Of a stretch of DNA of 64,000 nt, positions 11,531 through 22,789 are shown one piece after another. The stretch's first letter is position 1, and every line of letters begins with the position of its first letter. Origin of the DNA: Parietaria judaica (lineage: Eukaryota > Streptophyta > Magnoliopsida > Rosales > Urticaceae); assembly GCA_954871525.1 (NCBI GenBank), contig OX940870.1:13423501-13487500 (forward strand). The letters run 5' to 3'. The position numbers were made by a program, and so were the translations under genes. The notes beneath the pieces are model-generated. The model searched no databases, had not been told where the DNA came from, and saw only the letters and a program-made list of their open reading frames with translations.

Positions 11531-12448
11531 ATGTCTTCGGGCAAGAAGATCACGCTCAAGAGCTCCGACGGAGAGACGTTCGAGGTGGAGGAGGCGGTGG
11601 CCGTGGAGTCTCAGACGATCAAGCACATGATCGAGGACGACTGCGCCGACAACGGAATCCCCCTCCCCAACGTCACCAGCAAGATTCTCTCCAAGGTCAT
11701 CGAGTACTGCAAGAAGCACGTCGATGCCGCGCCGCCCAAGCCCGCCTCCTCCGCCGCCGCGCCGACCCCCGAAGACCGCACCGTCGCCGCCGCCGCCGAT
11801 GACCTCAAGAGCTGGGACGCTGACTTCGTCAAGGTCGACCAGGCCACGCTCTTCGATCTTATCCTGGTCCGTCCTTCTTCCCTAGGCTTTCCGATTTTCG
11901 ATTTCCGATTCCTTGAAATGAATTGACCTTCTGGGTTTCGCTCTGATTGAATTGGTCGATCGATTTTCTTTATCCGTTTTGATAAATATGATTCATTTTG
12001 CGATTTGAGTTAGGTTTTTTGGGATAGGAGTTAGGTCAGCTGAAATTAGGGGCTTGTATCTCGGAATTATACGGCTTTTGATTTTGGTAGGTTTTGTTTG
12101 TTTAGAAATAAGCTCGTCTGCGATATCGTTTTTGTGCTTTCGAGTATTGAACAGTTATACCTTCATAGGTTGCTTTCGTCTGTTGAATGTATATGTATAC
12201 ACACATATATACATTTTTGGTGTCCTCTTCATATGTTTTCACGGGGGTCTTATATTATACGGGCGTGTTTGTAGGCTGCTAACTACTTGAACATCAAGAG
12301 CTTGCTGGACCTGACGTGCCAGACGGTGGCGGACATGATCAAGGGCAAGACCCCGGAGGAGATTCGCAAGACGTTCAACATCAAGAACGACTTCACGCCG
12401 GAGGAAGAGGAGGAGGTTCGCCGGGAAAATCAATGGGCCTTTGAGTAG
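11531..12448 (+). CDS. SKP1: SKP1-like protein, core subunit of SCF ubiquitin ligases
   Basis: Two exons, 11531-11866 and 12275-12448, with a phase-0 GT-AG intron, give 169 aa. SKP1 bridges cullin 1 to F-box proteins in SCF E3 complexes in nucleus and cytosol. The N-terminal POZ fold covers about residues 1-70 ([38 protein letters not shown]). A low-complexity Ala/Pro linker follows ([12 protein letters not shown]). The C-terminal Skp1 dimerisation/F-box-binding domain is complete ([48 protein letters not shown]) and ends in the family signature WAFE. An in-frame ATG at 11387 would add 48 residues unlike any SKP1, so 11531 is preferred. The CT-rich leader 11400-11480 is typical of plant 5' UTRs. 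Intact. Confidence 0.95.
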
Positions 12449-13038
12449 AAGGAGATGAAGAAACAGTGTCCTGCATAAGAAAAGAACTCTGCTCTTTTTT
12501 GATTTTATGTTTTCTCTCTCGCTAGTATGAGATGAAGACCTGTTGTTAGTTCTTTTTCTCGTCGAATCGTCGCTGTTATTAATCCATCTACTATCTCCCT
12601 CCCTCTCCCATGGTTATGACATTTAGAAACTCTGTTATGTGGATCTCTTTTCTTAACTAGTGTGGTATATATATATCATGGTTCCTTTCTCTTCTTCAAG
12701 CTCTTTTGTCACAAAACCAGTAACTGAACCCGGCCTGGTTCAGGAATCTTGACCGGGCTGAGCTATTCAAAAACTGGGCCGGAAAGCCCGATTTTAGTGT
12801 TCTTGTCTGGTTCGATAAATCTGACCTGAGAAGAACACTTTCTTCTAAAATGGGACTGGTTTTGGGAGGTGTGGTTTTCTTCGTATCTCGCTGAAAAAGG
12901 CCAATAGTCCGGTTTTCGGTTCTTTTTTTTTAACCCGCACATGGTTTAGCGGATGCTTAACATTTTACATAATGCGAGTTATATTTAGCTTGAAATTAAA
13001 ATCTTCTTCTATTGTAATTTGCTCCGGCCAATTGTTTA
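12449..13038. other. 3' UTR of SKP1 and spacer
   Basis: About 250 bases of probable 3' UTR are followed by a stretch (12720-12930) rich in ACCGG/CCGGTT variants such as GAACCCGGCCTGG. It looks like a decayed member of the motif-rich MITEs elsewhere in the window, but no ends or target duplication were found. Confidence 0.4.
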
Positions 13039-13138
13039 ATCTTCTAATCATATTATTAATGATCAGCATCGTAGATTGCGATCAAGAAACGACAACAAAA
13101 GGGTGGTTTAAAAGTTCTTGCGGTTTACAAAGCGAGCT

Positions 13139-14715
13139 TTAGCTTTCACTTGTTACGACGAAAGGAGATCGAACTTTATGCTGTCCATTAGTCCACAGAA
13201 TTGTCCCAAAGGAAGGCTCCTTCAACGACCCAGAGCGAGAGAATATCACTTGGTAGCTCAGCTTCTGATTGCTATCAGTGAAACGCAGTTCGTCTGGAAC
13301 CACCGTGACTTTCAATCCGCTCGGTGCTTGCACGTCGACGGTGTACACTGTTTGGCCATTGCCGACGTTCGTGACAGTCCTGCTTATGTTCCTGCTCATC
13401 GTCCCGTCAAAATGTGAGACAGCAATAGACGGATAGTTGATATTTGAGATCTCGTCCACGCTCGTTTTCTCGGGGCAAGCAAAACCGCTCGGGATCGACT
13501 TCGAGACGAACTTGAGCTTTGCCGTGCTGTACCCGAGGTGACAGAGGAAGGTCAAATAGTCAACGGTGTCGGTCTCGAACACCAGCCCTGGGTCCATCGG
13601 CCCGCCTGTTGTCACTTCTCCGGCGCCGTAGTCGTAGGGTGTAGCCACATTGGCAGAATCGGTGGTGATCAGAGCCTTCAGGTTGTTATATTGCGTCGCT
13701 GTTGTCATGATGGCGGATTTGATGGCGGACGGGCCCCAGGACGGTTGCTGAGATCTGACGGCAGCAACGACCCCGGAGACGTGCGGACACGCCATAGAAG
13801 TGCCGGAGATCACGTTGTAGGACGATGCCTCTTTGCCTTGGGGCACATCTCCAGCATCGGTGCCGATCCATGCCGCCAGAATATTCACACCAGGCGCCGC
13901 GATGTCAGGCTGCACAATAGAAATATAACTAAAATAAGAAGTATATAAGTAAAACTAAAATCACGAACCGTGTTGGTCAGATAAATGAAACCCGAGGCGA
14001 GGCCCGTCCCTATATTTTGGAGAGAAAAAAAAGGCATGGCTCGGTTTTTTATTTATGTATAACAAACTCGGTTTTCGGCTAGTGACCAGACCGGAACCTA
14101 ATTGAAAGCTGGCTTTGGGGCCGAAACATTCAACTCTAAGTGTGAAGAGAGCCCCAAGTTAGTATTATTTATATAATTAAGCTAATGAAGTTAGAAGTGA
14201 AACGAATCGTTGCTTGCCTTGAGAATGTTGGGGGAAAGGTACGACGGTCCTCGGGAAGAGAAATACGCCACGTCCGGGGCTGGCTTGTAGTTCGTCATTG
14301 TCGCCGTCGGCAGAATCGTCGCGACCGGGTCTCTTTACAAATAAAAAAGTTCACGAAACATCACAACACTTCCTAAATTCCGGATTTTAAAAATAGAAAA
14401 TGACTTCTTTACTTGGTTGAGTTGAGGTAAGATAATATGTCTTGGGCGTCTTTGGAGCTGATCACGGTCGCTGGAAAGTCTTTGTAGTTTTCAGCGACGG
14501 CTCGGGATTCATCATCAACGATGATAACGCCTAAACCGCCAAATCCTTTTACGGCGTCTCTCTTGTCATACACGGAGTAGCCGTCTTTCCTCTCGCAGAG
14601 TACAATCTTCCCTTCAACCATACTTTTGTCCATGGAATATCTTTGGCAGTTGCTAAACATGGTCCAAATGTGTTAATATAACATTTTTTATGAGCAAATT
14701 GTGGTCATTATACAT

Positions 14716-14757
<42 letters not shown>

Positions 14758-17350
14758 TGTATATATATACCTGGCTGAAGAGTCGTCAGAGCCACTTTTC
14801 TTGGCGGACTTGCCATGAATCAATGGATACACAGGAGACTTTTGGAGAGGTGAGAAGTTTATGCCTTCACCCTATTTTCAGAGAGAAAATCAATTATAGG
14901 ATCCTACCAATTTTTATTATTTATTTTTGTATTGTTCGAATTCAAGCCTTGAATCATCATATTCTTATGTGTGTTACTCACTGCATGGATCAGTTAATAA
15001 GGAAATTTGAGTAAAATAATGAATAGCACTCGGTGTAATTAATTTATGAGAAAACTATGTTAATTAGAAAACTATTATGTAATGGATATGTTTACCGGAA
15101 TTAACAATACCTTGTTAGAGGATTTATTTTTTTTCAACAATGGCTTGTAATAATAATTGGGTTTTTTTTTTTTGTTTTGAAATAGTACTTCTCACTACAG
15201 CAGCATTTGAAGATAATACCAAAAATCCCATGGCATGTAACAATACAAAATATAATGTGGTAGTTTATTTACTAGTTTTGATATTAAAAAAAAATCTTAA
15301 ATTGTGTATATATGTGATATTCAATCTCATGTTACCACATCATTTTCTCTTCATAAACGAGATTATATTAATAAATTTTAACCCGGGTAAAATAAAAATA
15401 TTGCTAAGAGGTCTCAAATTTTTTTCTAGTAGGGATGAAATTTGATCATTAATTTATCGCCGCTTTTTTAAGTTTCCAATGATTCTTGAAAATAAAAAAG
15501 ATCCATTATATATGATAAAGCTTACACTTTAGAGTTTAGATAGATATCAAAAGGAAAAATTTACGGGTAATAATTTTTCGAAGAAAAGCAAGTCAAAGAA
15601 CAAAAGAAGAAGAAAGAAGCAAACCTTTATAACTTTGTCCCCACCCAAGATGACATCCGATGCAAAGTCCCGGTCAATGGTCGTCGCGCCCACCGTTATA
15701 ATCCAAGGCACCGCGTTCGACACCGTCCCTATCGCCGGTCCATCATTTCCCGCCGAGCACACCACCACGATTCCCTTCTCCACCGCGTGGAACGCCCCGA
15801 TGGCGATGGGGTCAGCCTCGAGGTCAGGCCGGAACGACGCGGGTGCCCCGAGCGAGAGTGAGAGCACGTCAACCCCATCGGCGATGGCGTCGTCGAATGC
15901 CGCGAGAATGGCTGAGCCTAGGCAGCCCTGCGGTGAGCACACCCTGTACGCCGCGATCCTCGACCCTGGAGACCCGCCTTTTGCTGTCCCTGTAGCCAGC
16001 CCGTAGTAGGACGCTCCGCTCACCGTGATACCTGCCGCGGTGGACGCCACGTGGGTCCCGTGCCCCACCATGTCCCTCACCGTCTGGTACTCTCTTGGGT
16101 CGTCACCGCTGCCGTAAAATCTTGCTCCAATCAACTTCCTATGCATGCATAGCATGAATATATATCAATAATAAAGCTCTATATAATAATATATAAAGCT
16201 AGTAGTATTTGAAATATTCATGTCCTATATTAAGATAAATAATATACGAAATTTATACAAATTGTTTCAATTGTTAAAAGATGATTCCTATAAAAAATTT
16301 ATTAAATTAATATTCAATAAATTAATAATATGGATCAATTTTTTTCTTCAATTCTAATTGTGATCCAACAGTTTAACGGATAATTTTGATAATATAATAA
16401 ATTTAATAAAGTGGACCTTCGACACTGTTCGGCACATAGATGAAAACCGTATAGCGACGACATTTTTCGTTGCCGCTAATTTCTTATAGTGTAAGTAGCT
16501 ATTTTATTTTATTTTATTTTGAGAAATTATTCTCTTATTTTATCATATAACCTTGTATTCGTTAATTGATCATCACAATTTATATATAAATTCGATTTTT
16601 TTTTTTTTGCTATAGAAATTTTCTTGAATTTTCAAAGGTGCAAAAAGTGTTTATGCCACTATATTCACGTGTCAAAAACTCAGAAGCGCTCCAACATAAA
16701 GAACCTGTTACAGTTGGAGGAATTGAAGTCACGGCTTTGCTTGCAAGTGCCGTTCCATCTCGACGGGACAGGGCCCATTCCCTTGTCTCCGAAGCTCGCC
16801 GACTCGGGCCAAATCCCGGTGTCCAAGATCCCGATCACGGTGTCATACCCCCGCCCCGACGAGTTCGCAGCCCCGTCGGCCTTGGGCACGGAGTCGATTT
16901 TCACGGAGGTCTGGTACTTCAGGAAGTCCCACGAGTGGGTCGTGTGCAGCTGGAGCAAAGGGTCGCGGAACACCGACACTACGCCCGGCCTCTGCGCCAT
17001 CCAGCTCGCCTCCGCCTCCGACAGCCGCGCCGAGAATCCCGAGAACCCGTGCTTGTAGGTGTGCACCACCGCATTCGCGTTCCTATTATATACATAGGTG
17101 ATCATTATCATATGTTCCGATATATATACATATATATATAGTTGTAATAAACTCACCGTCTGAACAAGGAGTTGAGAAGCTTGGCATGGTCGTCTCGCAA
17201 TAAGGAGCCATTGGAGGGAGAAGAAGCTCCCATGTAGACGATATAAACTGCATCGCCATTGCTGCTAGATTGGGCTGCTTGGGTGCTATGGAAAAGCGAG
17301 ATGGCAAGGAGGAATAGAAGAGGCTTAAGTACCATTGTTATGTGCAACAT
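13139..17350 (-). CDS. Subtilisin-like serine protease (subtilase), group 5 / SBT5.2-CRSP-like
   Basis: Seven exons on the minus strand: 17350-17157, 17082-16705, 16138-15625, 14871-14771, 14652-14413, 14332-14218 and 13909-13139. Phases agree throughout and give 770 aa (765 if the second Met at 17335 is used). A signal peptide (MVLKPLLFLLAISLFHSTQA) predicts secretion to the cell wall. The I9 inhibitor propeptide follows (YIVYMGASS ... VVHTYKHGFSGFSARL). Catalytic Asp (GILDTGIWPES, about 152), His (GHGTHVAST, about 217), oxyanion Asn (CSAGNDGP, about 322) and Ser (GTSMACPHVSG, about 552) are all present, with a PA insert and a C-terminal Fn3-like domain (NISRTVTNVGNG). Similarity to Arabidopsis SBT5.2/CRSP is from memory. 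Intron 6 has a GC donor. Apparently functional. Confidence 0.92.
13910..14217 (-). other. Subtilase intron 6 with a GC-AG splice pair
   Basis: Exon 6 ends ...CTCAAG and the intron begins GCAAGC on the minus strand (14217-14216); it ends TGTGCAG before CCTGACATC. Phase 0 on both sides joins NILK to PDIAAPGVN, a junction conserved in subtilases, so the GC donor is needed. AAG|GCAAG matches the usual context of the minor GC-AG class. The intron body (13980-14130) contains GC-richer CCGAGGC/CGGTTTTCGG stretches of possible MITE origin. Confidence 0.7.
14724..14768. repeat. (TA)n microsatellite in subtilase intron 4
   Basis: A run of CACACA followed by alternating TA, just downstream (minus strand) of exon 4. 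It is likely to vary in length between individuals. Confidence 0.8.
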
Positions 17351-17414
17351 GTTAATATTATAGTGTTGAGTGTATGTATGGATATGTTGGAGGTGAGTAC
17401 TACTGGATTGATGA

Positions 17415-17423
17415 GTATATATA
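17415..17423 (-). promoter_or_regulatory. Probable TATA box of the subtilase gene
   Basis: The minus strand reads TATATATAC about 65 bases upstream of the first Met codon at 17350, followed by a short leader. The purine-rich GAGAGAGAGTGAGAGAG stretch beside it (CT on the gene strand) is common in plant core promoters. Confidence 0.5.
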
Positions 17424-17645
17424 GAGAGAGAGTGAGAGAGGGGTTTGAGAGGTGACGAGGCTCGGCATTTGGGTGGGGTTGGGAGATGGGCAGGTTTGGT
17501 GGAAAGTTATCACGCGCATGCTATGCTATGCTATGCGTATCCGAACGAAGCTTCAATATATCCACTCTTAGTGCGCATTAATTCCATGTTTATTTCTTGG
17601 TTTTTTACTATTTAATGTCATTAAGGGCATATTACCATTTGTTTA

Positions 17646-18151
17646 GGGAAAGTTGAGAAAATGTCTCAAAAAACTCAATAATTGAACTTTTAAACACATT
17701 TAAAAAAAAAATATCAATGTTTCTAAACTTCGTCCAATTTCAGACGATTTTACCCCTGATTAATTAACTCCTAAATTGTCCCTAATTATCAAAAATTGTC
17801 CCCCAAATCTAAATTACAGTCCCCAAATTCTGAAGAAATTGTCCCAAGAATTGTACCTAAATTACCAACACTAATGGGACAATTTCAAAAACTGTCCATA
17901 AATTACAAAAAATTGTCCCCTAAATTTACCAAAAAGTGTCCCTAAATTACCAAAAATTGTCCCTAAATTTAAATTACTGTCCCCAAGGATCATAAGAAAC
18001 TGTCCCAAGAATGTTAATTGTACAACCTCCCCAATGTTAATCAGGGGTTAAATCGTCTGAAATTGGACAAAGTTTAGAAACGTTGATTTTTTTTAAATAT
18101 GTTCAAAAGTTCAATTATGGTATTTTTTTGACCCATTTTCTCAAGTTTCCC
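17646..18151. mobile_element. MITE with about 115-bp terminal inverted repeats and a TTGTCCC-repeat core
   Basis: The left arm begins GGGAAAGTTGAGAAAATG and contains AATTGAACTTTTAAACA and CGTCCAATTTCAGACG. The right arm is its inverse with about 85-90% identity over some 115 bp, ending TTTCTCAAGTTTCCC at 18151. Flanks TTTGTTTA (17638-17645) and TTTGTTAA (18152-18159) form a near 8-bp duplication. The centre repeats variants of AAATTGTCCC(C/T) about ten times. Long TIRs suggest a Mutator-like MITE or a foldback element. Confidence 0.75.
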
Positions 18152-18174
18152 TTTGTTAAAGTATGTGTTCGTGA

Positions 18175-20930
18175 TGTTGGACATGTGTGTCCTTAAACAA
18201 GATATTTAACCATTTGTAAAAGATTATGACAAGTCGTTGAATAAAGATGGTACTTATTATGTTAATCTTATTATAGTTTCTGTAGAGTAAAATAGAATGT
18301 TTGATTCCATAGTTCATAAAGGATGCAATTATGTTATTATTATCACAAAGGAGTCATGTGAGGGAGAATTAATAAACATAATAAATGAACTTAAAATGTC
18401 CGTGACCTGATTAACTGGGTGGGAGCCCATTAATCGGTAAGGTCATTAATGTGACTGAAGTGACAATCCTATTCTGGATTTTGTGTGTGTCTACACTCAC
18501 TAGAAGTGCATTAAGTATGAAGCGTCCTCATACTGGACTGGACCTGACTTAAACTCAAGAAAGTTGTCATATAAGACCGTCACTGACAACTTGTAGTTGA
18601 GTCGCAAAATGATGATCAAATGGATATTAGTTCTAAGTCCTGAGTGATCATGAGTCTAAGCTACTGGCTTGATTGTTCTTTGATTTAACCGTTAAAGAAC
18701 ACAAGACATTACCTCTGTTCCCAACACTATTATTTTGGGAACATGATAGTCAGTAGTGAAGGATTGCTTGATCATAGATATGGGCATCACACAGCTCTCT
18801 TCAGAGTCATGATGATTCCCTTGATTGTCAGTGGTGAGAAGTGAGAGGTACCCGTGCGCAACTTATGAATCGAAACCATAAGTGGGTTGCTCATAATATT
18901 ACTGGCTGAGTCAAGGATGAAAATGCATTGAGGGGCATTACGGTATGAACCGCCTGCTCATGTGTGAGTCATCAAGTGAAAGGACAATAATCGGTATTTG
19001 ATTGAATCTAATGGACACCCTGCTGTATATAAGGGAATAATATATACCGTATCACTAAAGAGTGCAGCCTCGGGTCTATAGTGGAATCACTTCGAGGTTT
19101 GACGAACAACTAGCAGTTCGTTGGAGCTTAAGTGATACGGGTCCATGGTCCCCAGGATAGCTCCGTAACGGATGATACGTACGTGATTAAAATGCATTCT
19201 GGATAATGTTTAATCATTTGGCTCGACTTATAAAACTGACAAGTCTGTGACAGACGTCAGATAGTTTTATCGATAGCGTGGCAAAAGTATCATATTTTGG
19301 TACACGAAAGTAACTGATAAAAAGAAAGTTAGAATTTAGATTTTAGAACAGCACCATATTGTTCTAAATTAAATTCTAAGCAACTTTGCTTTTTGAACTA
19401 AGTCATTCTGACTTACGGTTTGTGATTTATGGATTTTCTAAGTTTATGACTCGGTTCGATAAACTTTGAAATTAAATCACATGTCATGAATTTAAATGAT
19501 GGTGTAGCACCATGACATTTAATGTGTGAAAAAGAGATCAGGATTTATTAATATAATTTGATTATTTGGATTTGATTATTAATATCTTATTAATAATTAA
19601 TTAATAATTAAAGGATTTATATTAATGAATAAATAATATATATTCATGTATTATTTAATGTGTAATTCGAATTAGGGTTTGAGTATAACAAACCCTAGAT
19701 AAATTCGAATAACCAATCTTGAGAGATTTTATTTTTGCGGCATAAATACCTAAGGTCTGGTATAATGGCAAAAACCCTGAAATCAATTTAATCCATTGGA
19801 TTGGTCATGATTGAGTATCAACCGTTGGATTGAGATAATTGATTCAAACCCTAAAGTAATTCGAAATTGAAACTTGGTGACCAAGTTTAGATATTTCGAA
19901 TTAGCTTAATTAATTCTGTCCGTTGGATCGGTTTTGAGATCTTATCTTTAAGCTGTCGGATTAGAAATTAATTAACATTATATATATGATATTAAATTCG
20001 AATAAATATTAGGATAAAAGTTCGAATTAGGGTTTTATAAAACCCTAGGGTATTTGACTTTATCCCTAATTGATTTGATTCATTGGATTGGTTAAAGATT
20101 TAATTTTAACCATTGGATCTAGATAATCAATAACAAATTCGAATTTGAATATATATATATATAATAAAATTCGAAAAATATATGATATGATCTTATCTTA
20201 TATTATTCAATTAATTAAATCCCTGATTAATTATATCCATTGGATCTAGATGAGATTAAATCTGGATCATTGGATTGAAATAATTATTTATATTTAATTA
20301 TAAGAATTCGAATAAAGGGAGGGAATATCTCCAAATCGGTTACAGCTTGAGCCTATAAAAGGGAAGCTCATTCTACACATTCAACACACCTTTCCCCAGA
20401 GTAAAAACTCGAGCTCTCCCTCTCTCTCTAGGGTCTGCGAGTTTTTGCTTCTGATCTCTTTTTCTGGTTCGGCTTAGGAGATATTTTTCTCCGGTAGCTT
20501 TAAAAGAACCTTCAGTTAAATTTTGCGACGGAGTCCTGCCAGCGAAGCCCACGCTTCGGTAGCGAGGAATCCAGGAGTCATATCCCGGAAGATCACGGGA
20601 GTTTCCCTCAGCACCGGCGGAGCCCTGCCCAATTTCAGAACGCGCAGCCGGAATCGTCAACTGAGGTACGGCCTTATGCATTGGGTAAATAAATGCGACC
20701 ATTTACTGCTTTCTATTTATTTCCTATTTCGACTAGATTTTTAATAATGAATATGAAAATATTGAATTCGAAATATTTATCAGATTTCGTTTTTGATTAT
20801 TACCCGATATCCGTGTCGTCGGTCCGATAACAGGATTTCCGCTTTAAAATGAATTTTTAAATGTTACCGGGACGGCCCGGAGGCTATTATCGTGGTAAGG
20901 AAGTCGACTTGATACCATCGATTTCCAACA
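18175..20930 (+). repeat. 5' LTR of the young Copia element
   Basis: 2,756 bp, long for a Copia LTR. The TATA box TATAAAA at 20354-20360 puts transcription start near 20385, leaving a U3 of about 2.2 kb and R-U5 of about 0.55 kb. Within U3, 19793-20277 carries seven copies of C(A/G)TTGGAT-type motifs. The AAACCCTA/TAGGGTTT words around 19670-20050 are interspersed with TTCGAAT words. Confidence 0.95.
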
Positions 20931-20931
20931 A

Positions 20932-20945
20932 TTGGTATCAGAGCT
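20932..20945 (+). promoter_or_regulatory. Primer binding site (initiator tRNA-Met type)
   Basis: TTGGTATCAGAGCT begins two bases after the 5' LTR. TGGTATCAGAGC is the standard plant Copia minus-strand primer site, complementary to the 3' end of initiator methionine tRNA. Confidence 0.92.
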
Positions 20946-22789
20946 ACTGTTCCAGAATAAATAATTTCGAAATTTAAATTTAAAGGTTTAAAAGAATTAT
21001 TTGATGAATAAATTAATAATTAAAATTGAAATTTATTTCTAGATATTTTAATTTTTAATTTAAAATTAGATTATTTCCCGACCCGAAAAAATTCGTGACG
21101 GGAAGGTGGGGCGGGCTGCTAGGCGCAGCCCAGCCCGTGGCTAAAGGGGACCAGGGGCTGCCGCTGCAGCCCCAGGGTCGAAACCCTAAAAGCCACGGGC
21201 CAGGCCCGAGGCAAGGCCCACGCCAGGGGCGAGGCCCAGGGCGAAACCCTTGCGGGTTGCCCTGGCGCGCAGCGCCTGGGCCTCGCGGGCTGACCTGCGG
21301 CCCACGCTGCCTGGCAGCGGAATGGGCTAGCGGGCCAAGCGCGAGGTGGGCGCTGCCCTGGCCCTCCCGAGAGGCTGGGCGTGGCTTCTCCTAGGGACGT
21401 GGGCCCGGGCTTAGGCCCGGAGGGCCCACGTACATAATTTTAATTATGGGTCGGAATTTATTCCGACCCGGATCCTTAGGAATAATTAAATATTAATTGA
21501 AATTGAACAAATTATGAATCAATAAAATATGGATGTTATTTATGGATAAATAACATTGACTTATTTTATATAATTCATAAAATTAAATATGGATATTATT
21601 TATTGAATAAATAATATTGTCTTATTTAATATTAAAATATGGATGATAATTCTTAGGAATGATATCATTGACTTATTTTAAAATTTCATAAATAATTAAT
21701 TATAAGCCATAGCATACATTAATGATTATTCTTAGAGAATGGGAATCATTAAAATCTAATTATATATATTCATCATAGATATAATTTGTAGTAACCTATT
21801 TTCATAACCCGTAAACATAGTGCTTATGTTTAATCATTATTAATATGTCGATTTAAGGATATATATGAATAGTAAAGAGTAAATGTAAAGTGGCCATTAT
21901 TAATCGGAAAAATCTCAATCATACAATCTTGTCTGAGGAAGAGGGAATCAAAAGTGGGGCCGGTTCACCATCCACTTCTGGGTGACCGGTTAGGACCCCT
22001 CCCATCTACCTGGAGAAAGTATGATTGACCTATCACTACCGATGAAATAATGAACACTATAAACAATGAGGCCTTATGTATAATTACGTGCAGTAATTAA
22101 TAAAGCCAAAATATAAACTTTTAATTGTCCTTAAAGGAAAGTTTATAATAAGTTTTAATTAACTTATGATAAAAGTTAAAAAAACGTTATTTAACTAAAA
22201 CAATGGCAAGTATAGAATAAATAATAAAAGGTCTCCATTATTACTGTCACATGGTCTGCTGACCACACCGCCTCGAGTCACCCTAGAGTGACCACTCTTC
22301 TTAAGGAAAGGTGTGCTTGTGGAAGGTTTGGCACCGTGATAGTTCCAAAAGAATATGGGGACGGAGGAATCTTGGAAATGGACCGTGAGTCACCTTAGAG
22401 TGACCATTCCTTAAGGACGACGTTTTCAAGAGGATTCCGAGAACCAAAAATAATGGGTTAAGCTTGCACGGAAGTTGGTACTTCCCGACCGTCTATGATG
22501 ATAGTTAATAATCATAAAGAACTGTGGTGGTTCTTAACATTGAATATTAATTAAGTTTATGACTAAAACTTAGTTCAACCAAACTACACAGTTGATACCG
22601 CGAGTCACCTTAGAGTGACCATGCCTTAAGGACGGCAACGATGTGTACAGTCGGTTGAATTATCATGAAATAGTCCCAGGGTTTATTAACGTTTTCCCGA
22701 GAACATGTTTGCATCATGTGACTATTTCGAACCAACTTAATTACCCAAAACATTCTACCTATAATAAAGTTTAATAAGTTTCTTTTTCA
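20946..22789 (+). other. Non-coding leader of the young Copia element, where gag is expected
   Basis: The first part is AT-rich. A GC-rich island at 21090-21430 is rich in GGCCC/GGGCC words and gives a spurious Pro/Gly/Arg frame. A near-perfect stem GGGTCGGAAT-TT-ATTCCGACCC lies at 21448-21469. Further on, three copies of GAGTCACC(T/C)TAGAGTGACCA...CTTAAGGA occur at 22275, 22387 and 22602, each able to pair GTCAC with GTGAC. No UBN2 gag domain or CCHC zinc knuckle is readable in any frame. Confidence 0.7.

Noticed and set aside
12720..12930. Further CCGG-rich hAT MITE downstream of SKP1
   Set aside because: Motif style fits but no TAG(A/G)G ends or duplication could be located.
20373..20702. 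109-aa minus-strand frame (MVAFIYPMHKAV...), also at 28363-28692 and, shorter, at 218-406
   Set aside because: It recurs only because it lies in the R-U5 part of the same LTR; antisense to the LTR, no domain, and broken in the third copy.
21095..21394. 99-aa Gly/Pro/Arg-rich frame in the young Copia leader
   Set aside because: Product of the GC-rich island; no gag features or known family, and composition explains the open frame.
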